Below, piece by piece: positions 1 through 8,445 of a DNA stretch of 64,000 bases; the stretch's first letter is position 1; every line of letters begins with the position of its first letter. The notes under the pieces were generated by a model. The model made no database searches, was not told where the DNA came from, and saw nothing but the letters and a program-made list of their open reading frames with translations. The position numbers and the translations under genes were made by a program. The stretch is from JBPCOI01 sp051000395. GTDB taxonomy: Bacteria; Actinomycetota; Actinomycetes; Mycobacteriales; Jatrophihabitantaceae. The stretch lies in NCBI GenBank assembly GCA_051000395.1, contig JBPCOI010000027.1:56868-120867 (forward strand), given 5' to 3'.

Positions 1-1
1 A

Positions 2-349
2 ATCGGCTACCTGGTGCAGGTGGGCGCGCTGGAGCGCGTCGGCGAGGACGGGTTCCGCGCCTCGCCGGCGATCCTCGGGCACGCGGTCGAGCTGCTGCGG
101 CTGCCGGTGCCAGCCAGCGTGCTGCACGACTCCGCGCAGCTCATCGGCGAGCACGCGACCGCGGTGGCCACCGGCCTGACGGACGTGTTCGTGACGGCGA
201 TCTGGGGGCCCTACCAGCGTGGCGAGCTCGACCACGAGCAGGTGGTGGAGATGCTCTCGCGGCTGCGCCCGCTGGCCGTGCAGGGACTGGTCAGCGCGTT
301 CGGGCGCGCCGCCGACCGCGCCGCCCGCCGCGGCCTCGTCCGGGAATAG
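2..349 (+). CDS. MerR-family transcriptional regulator, C-terminal part
   Basis: This is the C-terminal ~115 residues of a protein whose start lies left of the window; the frame is open to the window edge. The visible part is alpha-helical. It follows the pattern of the effector-side region of actinobacterial MerR-like regulators: a winged-helix tail that reads IGYLVQVGALE, a long helix with HATAVATGLTDVF, and a terminal RLRPLAVQGLVSAFGRA helix. The DNA-binding helix-turn-helix should be at the missing N-terminus, so the family call rests only on the C-terminal pattern. The gene converges on the diguanylate cyclase with a 26-base gap. Its target cannot be told. Confidence 0.6.
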   Translation: MGYLVQVGALERVGEDGFRASPAILGHAVELLRLPVPASVLHDSAQLIGEHATAVATGLTDVFVTAIWGPYQRGELDHEQVVEMLSRLRPLAVQGLVSAFGRAADRAARRGLVRE

Positions 350-375
350 CCGAGCCCGCTCCGAGCGCCGGCGCG

Positions 376-1728
376 TCAGACGCCTTCGAGCCGGCGCGGC
401 GGGCGGACGCGCGGAGCACTGGCGCGCCCTTTCGCCTCGTACATGGCGGTGTCTGCGCGGCGCAGCAACGTCGACGGCGTGTCGCAGTCGCGGCTGAGCG
501 CCCAGCCGACGCTGGCGGAGACGTGCAGCGACGCGCCAGTGACGCTCACCCGCTGGTTCAGGGCGTCGTGCAGGCCGGCCACGCGTGCCGCGCAGCTGCC
601 CGGGTCGTCCACCCCGGCCAGCAGGATCGCCATCTCGTCACCACCGAGGCGGGTCACGAGATCGTCGGCGCGCACTCGTCGCGCGAGGCGCTCGCCTACG
701 GCGGCCAGGACCTCGTCACCGGTGCCGTGCCCGTAGCGGTCGTTGATCGCCTTGAAGCCGTCCAGGTCGAGGTACACCAGCGCCACCGGACGGGCGGCGG
801 CGTACGCGGCGTCCAGGGCCTCGAGTAGCAGCGTGCGGTTGGCCAGGCGCGTCAGCGGGTCGTGCGTCGCCCGGTGGGTCAACACGGCGTGCGACGCCGC
901 GCCGTCCCACGCAAGCACCAGCATGGCCGCCGCTGTGTCCAGCGCGTCGCGCACGGCGCCTGGTACCGGCCCGGCGGTGTCGACGACGAGAGCGAGCTGG
1001 TGGTCGTTCGCCGGGCGAAGCGGCAGCACCAGGCGGTTCTCGCGCGACGCGGTTCGGCTGCGCACCGTCAGCTCGGCCCTGGCCGTCGGGCCCAGGATCG
1101 CGGCGCAGACGCTCTCCGCGATGAGCTGGATCTGCGCGGTCGACTGGACGCGCAGCAGGTCTCTGCCGGCAGCGGCCAGCGCCTGGTCGCGCAGGGCTCG
1201 CTGCTCGCCGCGGCGCAACGTGAACGCCAGGACTCGCACCGTCACGCAGGCGACGAGCAGGCCAGGTATCGCCCACGTCCACAAGCCGAGGACGCCGCCG
1301 GCCGGCAGCAGCGACGCGTGCCGCGCCGCCACGATCTCCAGCGCGGCGACGTAGCAGGCGAGCTGCAGCACGACGCGCCGGGCGGACCCGTAGATCGAGC
1401 GCAACAGCACCGCGCCGTAGAGCGGGCCGAGCAGCTCGGTGGGTTCGGTGAACTGCGAGCCGAGTACGACGAACAGCGCGCCCTCGACGATCGCGAACGC
1501 CCACGGGAACCCGCCGCGTCGAGCGCCGGCGAACCACGCCGCGAGCAACACGAGCGCCGAAGCGACCGCCGCCGCCCGCCACGCGCCGCTGGACGGGCCG
1601 CGGAACACTCCCGGTATCGCCAGCAGGACGTTGACCGCTGCCCAGGCCAGCAGCGCCGTCGCGAGGCGCTCACGGCCGGACAGGGCGCGCAGGCGCTCCG
1701 CCGACAGCCGGGACCACGCGGTGACCAT
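376..1728 (-). CDS. Membrane-anchored GGDEF diguanylate cyclase
   Basis: Predicted to make the second messenger cyclic di-GMP from two GTP. The first ~190 residues hold about six hydrophobic segments. A linker (about 190-290) follows with GAF-like character but no clear motif, then a C-terminal GGDEF domain. The active-site loop reads GGDEM near residue 363, a mild variant of GGDEF. An inhibitory I-site RxxD (RADD) sits five residues upstream, so product inhibition is expected. No EAL or HD-GYP domain follows, so it should only synthesise. The start is ATG. Neighbours give no pathway. The catalytic call is solid; the sensed signal is unknown. Confidence 0.9.
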   Translation of the reverse strand: MVTAWSRLSAERLRALSGRERLATALLAWAAVNVLLAIPGVFRGPSSGAWRAAAVASALVLLAAWFAGARRGGFPWAFAIVEGALFVVLGSQFTEPTELLGPLYGAVLLRSIYGSARRVVLQLACYVAALEIVAARHASLLPAGGVLGLWTWAIPGLLVACVTVRVLAFTLRRGEQRALRDQALAAAGRDLLRVQSTAQIQLIAESVCAAILGPTARAELTVRSRTASRENRLVLPLRPANDHQLALVVDTAGPVPGAVRDALDTAAAMLVLAWDGAASHAVLTHRATHDPLTRLANRTLLLEALDAAYAAARPVALVYLDLDGFKAINDRYGHGTGDEVLAAVGERLARRVRADDLVTRLGGDEMAILLAGVDDPGSCAARVAGLHDALNQRVSVTGASLHVSASVGWALSRDCDTPSTLLRRADTAMYEAKGRASAPRVRPPRRLEGV

Positions 1729-1750
1729 CCGCCGACCCTAAGGCCCGGGC

Positions 1751-2145
1751 TCAGCGCGCGGCCATCTCCGAGTCGCTGCGCAGCACGCAGAACTCGTTGC
1801 CCTCCGGATCGTTGAGCACCGCCCAGCCCGTGCCGTCCGGATGCGCCGGTCGTCAGACATCTGAGCGCCCAGGTTGCTCAGCCGCGACACCTCGTCCTCG
1901 GCCAGCTGCTCGGGCCGCAGGCACAGGTGCACCCGGTTCTTGACGAGCTTGCCCTCGGGCACGCGCTGGAACAACAACTCCCCGCCGTTGTCCAGCGGCA
2001 CGCCGACCTCGTCGTCTTGCGGCTCGTTGTCGGGATGGACGGGCCTGCCCAGCACGGCGCTCCAGAACTCGGCGAGCTGGTACGGGCGGGCGCAGTCGAC
2101 GGTGATGTTGTGGATCCTCGATGTCACCGCGTCAGCATCGGGCAC
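1751..2145 (-). pseudogene. VOC (glyoxalase/bleomycin-resistance) family protein, frameshifted
   Basis: The first ~96 codons from a GTG start read as a normal VOC-superfamily protein, with an ITVDCARPYQLAEFW strand-helix and LLFQRVPEGK. After LSNLGAQMSDDRR the open frame turns into arginine-rich nonsense. The family's expected ending (DGTGWAVLNDPEGNEFCVLR) is present in another frame and ends in TGA at the left boundary given here. One base missing at about 1842-1846 restores the whole domain. So this is either a recent pseudogene or a sequencing error. VOC members are small metalloenzymes or drug-binding proteins; no substrate can be inferred. Confidence 0.8.
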
Positions 2146-2179
2146 GCCGAGTGCGACGGCAACGAAGACAACCGTGGCC

Positions 2180-2731
2180 CTACTTGCGGTTGGTGCAGAG
2201 CGTGCTCGGCGCGGGCGGCGTCTCGCCGGGGCCGGCCTGCGGGACGCAGACGGCGGGCAACGCCCTGGCGATCGCGTCCGCCAGGCGGGGCAGCGGACCG
2301 GCGCCCCGCGACTTCGGCAGGCTCACCTGGACGTAGGCGGCGCGGTCGATCGTGGTGTAGACGTACCTGTCGCCGGTGTCTGTCGTGAAGAACGCGACGC
2401 CGTCCACGACCGGTACGAACTCGGCGCTGCCGGGCTTCAGGCCGCCCGGGCGGGCGACGCCGCAGCTGAGCACCACCGCCGGGTCTCCCCAGGCCACCAC
2501 GAACGGGGAGGACGGGTTGGTGTGCACGACGCGCGGGTTGAGGCCGTCCAGCTGCGTCGGCAGCTGTTCCAGGACCTTGGTGCAGGCCGCCTCGGTCGCC
2601 GGGCTCGAGGGCGGCGCTGCCACGGTGATCGGCGGCGGGGGAGCGTTCGATGCAGACGGATGCGGTGCGGAGCTGGTGTGAGTCAGCGCCGCGATCGCGA
2701 AGACGAGCACGACGACGACGGGCAGCGTCAC
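2180..2731 (-). CDS. DUF3515 family membrane-anchored protein
   Basis: A 183-residue protein with one N-terminal hydrophobic segment (LPVVVVLVFAIAALTH), then a Ser/Pro/Ala-rich spacer and an extracytoplasmic domain with four cysteines. The pattern (ACTKVLEQLPTQLDGL, VVLSCGVARPGGL, LADAIARALPAVC) is that of DUF3515, a family found in actinobacteria close to thiL and ddl. The function is unknown. The GTG used is the first possible start after an in-frame stop; upstream codons that would encode a basic leader (IRRRAAITATA) lie in frame but have no standard start. It sits 54 bases after the Lrp-like gene on the same strand and may be co-transcribed with it. Confidence 0.8.
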   Translation of the reverse strand: MTLPVVVVLVFAIAALTHTSSAPHPSASNAPPPPITVAAPPSSPATEAACTKVLEQLPTQLDGLNPRVVHTNPSSPFVVAWGDPAVVLSCGVARPGGLKPGSAEFVPVVDGVAFFTTDTGDRYVYTTIDRAAYVQVSLPKSRGAGPLPRLADAIARALPAVCVPQAGPGETPPAPSTLCTNRK

Positions 2732-2785
2732 GGCCGTCGCGGTGATGGCCGCGCGGCGACGGATCGGATCGATCGGGACGCTCCG

Positions 2786-3022
2786 CTACAGGTGCACGAC
2801 AGGGCAGGTCAGCGTGCGCGTGATCCCGGCGACGCCCTGCACCTTCGCGACGACCAGCTTGCCCAGCTCGTCCATCGTCTCGGACTCGGCTCGCACGATC
2901 ACGTCGTAGGGGCCGGTGACGTCCTCGGCGTTGGTCACGCCGTCGAGCTCACCGATCTCGCGGGCCACGGCGGCGGCCTTACCGACCTCGGTATGGATCA
3001 GGATGTAGGCATTGACACTCAT
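2786..3022 (-). CDS. Stand-alone Lrp/AsnC-type ligand-binding (RAM) domain protein
   Basis: A 78-residue protein that is only the effector-binding alpha/beta sandwich of Lrp/AsnC regulators: AYILIHTEVGKAAAVAREI, then GVTNAEDVTGPYDVIV, then the VAGITRTLTCPVV strand. It lacks the helix-turn-helix, so it cannot bind DNA alone. Such single-domain proteins commonly sit beside thiL in actinobacteria and may bind an amino acid or form mixed oligomers with full-length Lrp proteins; that role is inference. The ATG start is immediately preceded by an intergenic repeat. It is divergent from thiL. Confidence 0.85.
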   Translation of the reverse strand: MSVNAYILIHTEVGKAAAVAREIGELDGVTNAEDVTGPYDVIVRAESETMDELGKLVVAKVQGVAGITRTLTCPVVHL

Positions 3023-3141
3023 CGCCGTCCTCGCTTCGCTGCGGGCGCCGATGAGGCTGCACCGCGACTGTGCTTACCTGATTCGCTCGCAAGCTCGCTC
3101 ATCGCCGTCCTCGCTTCGCTGCGTGCTTACCTGATTCGCTC
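3018..3141. repeat. Intergenic direct repeats between the Lrp-like gene and thiL
   Basis: Two motifs each occur twice. A 26-base motif containing CGTCCTCGCTTCGCTGCG begins at 3018 and 3098, and a 19-base motif (TGCTTACCTGATTCGCTC core) begins at 3070 and 3123. The copies are identical apart from the edges. The first copy covers the start codon of the Lrp-like gene. The block fills the divergent promoter region of two operons, so it could carry regulatory sites, or be a local duplication of a short REP-like element. Confidence 0.75.
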
Positions 3142-3210
3142 ACTACTCGCGTGTCCTCTCGTTGCGGGATCGGCGGGACGGTATGAACGTAGCGCAGCCA
3201 GTCGCGCACG

Positions 3211-4182
3211 GTGCGCGGAGCTGTGGACGCGGTTAGGGGCGAGGTCATCACCGTTTCGGATGTCGGCGAGTTCGGGCTTGTCAAGCGGGTCACCGCCGGG
3301 CTGGCGCCGTCGGCGTCGACCTTGCTCGGACCCGGCGACGACGCTGCGGTCGTGGCGACGCCGGACGGGCGCGTCGTGGCCTCGACCGATCTGCTCGTCG
3401 AGAACCGTCACTTCCGTCGCGACTGGTCCACGGCCAACGACGTCGGCCACAAGGCAGCCGCCCGCAGCCTCGCTGACATCGCAGCGATGGGTGCCCTGCC
3501 GAGCGCGCTGCTCGTCGGCCTCGCCGTCCCGGGCTCCTGCCAACTCGACTGGGTGGACGGCCTGGTCGCCGGCCTGCGTGAGGAGTGCGCCCAGGCCGGC
3601 GCAGCAGTGGCCGGCGGCGACGTCTCGTCGGCGGAGGTGATCACGCTCGCCGTCACCGCGCTCGGCGACCTGCAGGGACGCGCACCGGTGACTCTCGCGG
3701 GTGCCCGACCCGGCGACCTGGTGGCGGTGGCCGGGCGGCTGGGCTGGGCGGCGGCCGGCCTAGCCGTGCTCAGCCGTGGCTTCCGCTCGCCGGTACAGGT
3801 CGTATCGGCGCATCGCCGTCCCGAACCGCCCTACGCGGAAGGGCCGCGGGCAGCGGAGTTCGGCGCGACCTCGATGACGGACGTGAGCGACAGCCTGATC
3901 TCCGACCTCGGCCACATCGCCGAGGCGAGCGGCGTCAGAGTCGAGATCGCCGGTGCGCGCGTCGACGTGCCGGCGAAGCTGCGCGAGGTAGGCGCTGCGC
4001 TCAACGTCGACCCGCTGGTCTGGGTGCTGACCGGCGGTGACGACTACGCGCTCGCCGCCACGTTCGGCAAGGACACGCAGCTATCGGCCGCGTGGAGCGT
4101 CATCGGTGCGGTCGTCGAAGGCGAGGGGGTGCGCGTCGACGGGCGCCGCTGGCCGGTCGGCGGTCACGAGCACTTCCGCTGA
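3211..4182 (+). CDS. thiL: Thiamine-monophosphate kinase
   Basis: Phosphorylates thiamine monophosphate to thiamine diphosphate with ATP, the last step of cofactor synthesis. It shows the AIR-synthase-like N-terminal fold: FGLVKRVTAG, then LGPGDDAAVV (metal and phosphate binding), STDLLVENRHF, and the VGHKAAARSLADIAAMGA helix. The C-terminal part carries SDSLISDLGHIAEASG and LTGGDDYALAATF. Its 323 residues are normal for ThiL. GTG at the stated position gives a short leader before the conserved VSDVGEFGLV; a GTG four codons later is also possible. It is convergent with rpmB. Confidence 0.95.
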   Translation: MRGAVDAVRGEVITVSDVGEFGLVKRVTAGLAPSASTLLGPGDDAAVVATPDGRVVASTDLLVENRHFRRDWSTANDVGHKAAARSLADIAAMGALPSALLVGLAVPGSCQLDWVDGLVAGLREECAQAGAAVAGGDVSSAEVITLAVTALGDLQGRAPVTLAGARPGDLVAVAGRLGWAAAGLAVLSRGFRSPVQVVSAHRRPEPPYAEGPRAAEFGATSMTDVSDSLISDLGHIAEASGVRVEIAGARVDVPAKLREVGAALNVDPLVWVLTGGDDYALAATFGKDTQLSAAWSVIGAVVEGEGVRVDGRRWPVGGHEHFR

Positions 4183-4204
4183 ACCCCCGGCGGAGACCAC
4201 GGTC

Positions 4205-4396
4205 TCAGCCGCGCGTGACCTTGCCGGCCTTCAGGCAGGACGTGCACACGCTCAGGCGCCGGCGCGTGCCGGGAGCGACGAGGGCCCGCACCTTCTGCAC
4301 GTTCGGGTTCCACCGGCGGTGGGTGCGGTGGTGGGAGTAGGAGACGGACATGCCGAAGCCGGGCCCCTTACCGCAGACATCGCAGACGCTGGCCAC
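4205..4396 (-). CDS. rpmB: 50S ribosomal protein L28 (bL28), zinc-binding form
   Basis: A 63-residue basic protein. It begins ASVCDVCGKGPGFG, continues SHHRTHRRWNPNVQKVRAL and ends CTSCLKAGKV, the bL28 signature. Both CxxC pairs are kept, so this is the zinc-binding (C+) version; many actinobacteria also carry a cysteine-free copy used when zinc is scarce. The GTG start is chosen because an AAGGAGG-type ribosome binding site lies just upstream and the conserved N-terminus begins there. The gene faces away from the FakA-like gene, as is usual in actinobacteria. Confidence 0.96.
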   Translation of the reverse strand: MASVCDVCGKGPGFGMSVSYSHHRTHRRWNPNVQKVRALVAPGTRRRLSVCTSCLKAGKVTRG

Positions 4397-4415
4397 GGTG
4401 GCCTCCTTGAACGGC

Positions 4416-4455
4416 TCGGACTGGCTCGGACGTGCTTGGACTGGCTGGGACGGAC
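4416..4455. repeat. 20-base imperfect tandem repeat in the rpmB upstream region
   Basis: Two adjacent 20-base units share GGACTGGCT and GGAC cores with few differences. They lie just upstream of the rpmB ribosome binding site, inside the 237-base divergent spacer between rpmB and the FakA-like gene. This may be a slippage product. The rest of the spacer shows a possible extended -10 (TATCCT near 4607) reading toward the FakA-like gene, but no convincing -35. Confidence 0.45.
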
Positions 4456-4633
4456 AGGCGCGCGGAGGTGCCGCGCCGGACGTGCGGATGGCGCCCGATA
4501 GTGCAGCGGGCAACCGGAGGAGTCTAACGGCTGCCGGCGACCCTGGCCAAACCGGAGCTACCGTCCGCAGCGCTCCGGCTGGTGCATGCGGCCAGTATCC
4601 TGCGGCCAGCCGGGACGAATCTGGGGGTTGCAC

Positions 4634-6232
4634 GTGCTGGAGGCGCTCGACGCGGACGCGGTGCGCCGCTGGAGCATCACGGCGCACGATTCGCTCGCCG
4701 CGCATCGCGTCGAGATCGACGAGCTCAACGTCTTCCCCGTCCCTGACGGCGACACGGGCACCAACCTGGTGCTGACTCTGCGCTCGGCCGCCGACGCCGT
4801 GGCCACCGACGCACCCGGGACCGGCGCCGGCGCGGCCCTGCGCTCGCTGGCCCGCGGTGCCGTGCTGGGCGCCCGCGGCAACTCCGGCGTGATCATGTCG
4901 CAGCTGCTGCGCGGTCTGGCCGACGCGGCGGGTACCCGCACCGACTGTGACAGCGAGGTATTGCGCGCCGGGCTCGTGCTCGGCGTCGGGCAGGCCTACC
5001 GCGCGGTCGCCGCTCCCGTAGAGGGCACCATCCTCAGCGTCGCCCGGGCTGCGGCCGACGCCGTCCCGGCCGGGGCGGCCCGTTCGCTGGGCGAGTTCGC
5101 CGCGGCGGTCGTCGCGGCAGCCGACGAGGCGCTCGGGCGCACCACCGCGCAGTTGCCCATGCTGGCGCGGGCGGGCGTCGTCGACGCCGGCGGACGCGGA
5201 CTCGTGCTCGTGCTCGACGCGCTGGCCGCGACGGTGACCGGTGAGGAGAGCCGGCTCGCGCAGCCGGTGCGCACCGCGCGGCCCGCGGGCGTGCTGCGGG
5301 CCGCCCGGGAGAGCGGCAGCGGGGACTTCGGCTTCGAGGTGCAGTACCTGCTGGAGGCCCCCGAGCCGGCCGTCGACCGGCTGCGGGTCGAGCTCGGCCG
5401 CCTCGGTGATTCCGTGGCCGTGGTCGGCACCGGTGAGGACGTCTGGAACGTGCACGTGCACGTCAACGACGTGGGCGCGGCGATCGAGGCCGGCCTGGAC
5501 ACCGGTCGTCCCCGGCGCATCACCGTCGTGCACTTCGCCGAGCAGCTCGCCGCCCGTGATGCGGCCGGCGCCGGGAGCGCCGTCGTCGCGGTCGCGCCGG
5601 GCGAGGGCACGGCGCACCTGTTCGAGGCCGAGGGCGTGCACGTCGTCGAAGGCGGCATCGGCTACACCCCGTCCACTGCTGAGGTGGTGGCCGCGGTGCG
5701 GGCCACCGGCGCCGCCGAGGTGGTGTTGCTCCCCAACGCCTCGCGGGTCACCGGCGTCGCGGAGGCGGCCGCCGAGCAGGTTCGCGGCGACGGCATCCGG
5801 GTGACCGTGGTGCCCACCCGCTCGCCGGTGCAGGGGCTGGCCGCGGTGGCCGTCCACGACCCGGCGCGACGCTTCGACGACGACGTGGTCGCGATGGCCG
5901 AGGCAGCGGCAGCTACCCGCTTCGCGGAGGTAACGATCGCTAAGCGCGAGTCGCTCACATCTGTCGGGATCTGCCAGGCCGGCGACGTGCTCGGCCTGAT
6001 CGACGGCGAGGTGGTCGAGATCGGACGTGGCTTGGTCGCGGTGACGTTCGCGCTCACCGACCGGCTGCTCGGTGTCGGTGCGGAGTTGATGACCGTGCTG
6101 GTCGGGGCCGAGGCGCCGCCCGGCGTGGGGGCCCTGCTCACCGGCCACGTCCACGACCGCGCGCCGCTCACCGACGTCGCCGTCTACGCAGGCGGCCAGC
6201 CTGACTACCCGTTGATCATCGGCGTCGAATGA
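4634..6232 (+). CDS. DAK2-domain protein, FakA/YloV-like fatty-acid kinase ATP-binding subunit
   Basis: The N-terminal ~200 residues form a DAK2 nucleotide-binding domain with PVPDGDTGTNLVLTL and LGARGNSGVIMSQLLRG, the magnesium/ATP site of dihydroxyacetone-kinase relatives. The C-terminal half is the FakA middle and C-terminal region. FakA phosphorylates fatty acids held by a DegV-family FakB partner; no degV is seen here, so the substrate is inferred from family. The GTG start gives MLEALDADAVRRW directly before the conserved domain. The stop overlaps the recG start by four bases (ATGA), so the two are translationally coupled, as in many actinobacteria. Confidence 0.85.
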   Translation: MLEALDADAVRRWSITAHDSLAAHRVEIDELNVFPVPDGDTGTNLVLTLRSAADAVATDAPGTGAGAALRSLARGAVLGARGNSGVIMSQLLRGLADAAGTRTDCDSEVLRAGLVLGVGQAYRAVAAPVEGTILSVARAAADAVPAGAARSLGEFAAAVVAAADEALGRTTAQLPMLARAGVVDAGGRGLVLVLDALAATVTGEESRLAQPVRTARPAGVLRAARESGSGDFGFEVQYLLEAPEPAVDRLRVELGRLGDSVAVVGTGEDVWNVHVHVNDVGAAIEAGLDTGRPRRITVVHFAEQLAARDAAGAGSAVVAVAPGEGTAHLFEAEGVHVVEGGIGYTPSTAEVVAAVRATGAAEVVLLPNASRVTGVAEAAAEQVRGDGIRVTVVPTRSPVQGLAAVAVHDPARRFDDDVVAMAEAAAATRFAEVTIAKRESLTSVGICQAGDVLGLIDGEVVEIGRGLVAVTFALTDRLLGVGAELMTVLVGAEAPPGVGALLTGHVHDRAPLTDVAVYAGGQPDYPLIIGVE

Positions 6233-8445
6233 CCGACCTCGACACCCGGCTGTCCGAGGTACTCGGCGGGCGCACGGCCAAGCCGATGGAGGCGGCCTTC
6301 GGGCTGCGCACCGTCGGGGACCTGCTGCGCCACTACCCGCGGCGCATGGCCGAGCGCGGCGAGCTCACCGACCTCGCGGCCCTGCGGATCGACGACGACG
6401 TCACGGTGCTGGCCAGGGTGCGCCGCTGCGCAGTGCGGGGACAGGGCACCGGCCTGCGGCTGGAGGTCGTGGTCGGCGACGGGACGGGGGAGCTGCAGCT
6501 GGTCTTCTTCGGCCGCCGCAGCACCTGGCGCGAGCGGGAGCTGCAGCCGGGAACGATGGGGCTGTTCTCCGGCCGGGTCGGCGTGTTCAACCGGCGTCGC
6601 CAGCTCACCCACCCCGACTACCAGATCCTGCAGGAGCACGACCCCGACGCTCGGTCCGAGGCCGACGGCTACGCCGGCGCGCTGATCCCGGTCTACCCGG
6701 CGACGAAGGACCTGCGCACCTGGACGATCTCACGTGCCGTCGACCAGGTGCTCGCGCTGCTCGATCCGCTGAGCGACCCGCTGCCCGCCGAGATGCGCGC
6801 CAGGCATCAGCTCGTCGGCTTCGACACGGCGATCCGCTCCATCCACCGCCCGGCCGCCCGGCCGGACTACTTCGCCGCCCAGCACCGCCTGAAGTGGGAC
6901 GAGGCGCTGCGGGTGCAACTGGTACTCGCTCAGCGGCGCGCCACGGCGGCAGCCAACCCCGCGACGCCCCGTCCGCCGCGGGCTGACGGCCTGCTCGCGG
7001 CCTTCGACGCCCAGCTGCCCTTCGTACGCACCGGCGGGCAGGTGGCCGTCGGCGAGGTGCTCGCCGAAGAGCTGTCGCGGCCGCACCCGATGCACCGGCT
7101 GCTGCAGGGCGAGGTCGGTTCCGGCAAGACCGTCGTGGCGCTGCGGGCGATGCTGCAGGTCGTCGACGCGGGCGGGCAGGCGGCGCTGCTCGCTCCCACC
7201 GAGGTGCTCGCCGCGCAGCACGCCCGGACCGTCGAGACGCTGCTCGGGCCGCTCGGACAGGCCGGGCGCCTGGGCGGTGGTGAGCTCGGTACGCGGGTCG
7301 CGCTGCTCACCGGCTCGCTGCCGGCCGCTGCGCGCCGAGCCGCGCTGCTCGACGCGGCGGCAGGGGCAGCGGGGGTCGTGATCGGCACCCACGCGCTCAT
7401 CCAGCAGCACGTCGGCTTCGCCGAGCTCGCGCTGGTGGTGGTCGACGAGCAGCACCGCTTCGGTGTCGAGCAGCGGGATGCCTTGCGCGGCAAGGCGAAA
7501 CAGCCGCCGCACCTGCTCGTCATGACCGCCACGCCGATCCCGCGCACCGTGGCGATGACGGTGTTCGGCGATCTGGAGACGTCCACGCTCGCGGAGCTGC
7601 CCGCCGGCCGTGCCCCGATCTCCACCGCGGTCGTGCCGTTGGCCGAGAAGCCGGCGTGGCTCGAGCGCGCCTGGCAGCGCATCCGGGAGGAGGTCGACGC
7701 CGGCCATCAGGCCTACGTCGTGTGCCCGCGTATCGGCGGCGAGCCCGGCGCGGACGAGCCCGGAGCGGGCGATGCGGCCGACGACTCCGACGCGGCCGAC
7801 GTGCCGGTGCCCGACGAGCTGGCCACGCCGCGCCCACCGCTGGCCGTCCTCGACACGCTCTCGATGCTGTGCGCCGGCCCACTGCGCGGGCTGCGCGTCG
7901 CGGCACTGCACGGTCGCCTGCCGGCGGAGGAGAAGGATCGCACCATGGCGGAGTTCGCTGCGGGCCGGCTCGACGTCCTGGTGGCGACGACGGTGGTCGA
8001 GGTCGGCGTCGACGTCGCGAACGCGACGCTCATGGCGGTGCTTGACGCGGAGCGTTTCGGGGTCTCGCAGCTGCACCAGTTGCGCGGCCGCATCGGGCGC
8101 GGCGCGGCGCCGGGGCTCTGCCTGCTCGTTACGGAGCAGCCCGAGGGCTCACCGGCGCGCACGCGCCTCGACGCCGTCGCCGCAACCACCGACGGGTTCG
8201 AGCTGGCCCGCCTCGACGTCGAGACGCGCCGCGAGGGCGACATCCTCGGTGCGGCCCAGTCCGGGCGCCGCACGCAGCTGCGGCTGCTGTCGCTGCGGCG
8301 CGACGAGGACCTCATCGCCTCGGCATGGGCTGAGGCGAGCGACCTGGTCGCCCGCGACCCCGAGCTGGCCGGGCATCCGCTGCTCGCCCGGGAGCTGGCC
8401 GTGCTCGCTGCCGACGAGCGAAGCGACTATCTGGACAAGACGTGA
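6229..8445 (+). CDS. recG: ATP-dependent DNA helicase RecG
   Basis: Branch-migration helicase that remodels stalled forks and Holliday junctions. The N-terminal wedge/OB domain covers about 1-200. The SF2 motor has Walker A GEVGSGKT near residue 297, the DEQH motif in VVVDEQHRFG, the MTATPIPRT motif III, TVVEVGVDVANATLM, and QLHQLRGRIGRG (motif VI). At 738 residues it is a usual actinobacterial length. The acidic segment around GADEPGAGDAADDSDAADV is an insert in helicase domain 2, also seen in relatives. It overlaps both neighbours by four bases. Confidence 0.97.
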   Translation: MTDLDTRLSEVLGGRTAKPMEAAFGLRTVGDLLRHYPRRMAERGELTDLAALRIDDDVTVLARVRRCAVRGQGTGLRLEVVVGDGTGELQLVFFGRRSTWRERELQPGTMGLFSGRVGVFNRRRQLTHPDYQILQEHDPDARSEADGYAGALIPVYPATKDLRTWTISRAVDQVLALLDPLSDPLPAEMRARHQLVGFDTAIRSIHRPAARPDYFAAQHRLKWDEALRVQLVLAQRRATAAANPATPRPPRADGLLAAFDAQLPFVRTGGQVAVGEVLAEELSRPHPMHRLLQGEVGSGKTVVALRAMLQVVDAGGQAALLAPTEVLAAQHARTVETLLGPLGQAGRLGGGELGTRVALLTGSLPAAARRAALLDAAAGAAGVVIGTHALIQQHVGFAELALVVVDEQHRFGVEQRDALRGKAKQPPHLLVMTATPIPRTVAMTVFGDLETSTLAELPAGRAPISTAVVPLAEKPAWLERAWQRIREEVDAGHQAYVVCPRIGGEPGADEPGAGDAADDSDAADVPVPDELATPRPPLAVLDTLSMLCAGPLRGLRVAALHGRLPAEEKDRTMAEFAAGRLDVLVATTVVEVGVDVANATLMAVLDAERFGVSQLHQLRGRIGRGAAPGLCLLVTEQPEGSPARTRLDAVAATTDGFELARLDVETRREGDILGAAQSGRRTQLRLLSLRRDEDLIASAWAEASDLVARDPELAGHPLLARELAVLAADERSDYLDKT

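Noticed and set aside
2180..2731. Longer N-terminus for the DUF3515 protein
   Set aside because: Between the in-frame stop and the GTG used there is no ATG, GTG or TTG codon.
4205..6154. A 649-codon minus-strand frame
   Set aside because: Only its last 63 codons are real (rpmB); the rest is antisense to the DAK2 gene.
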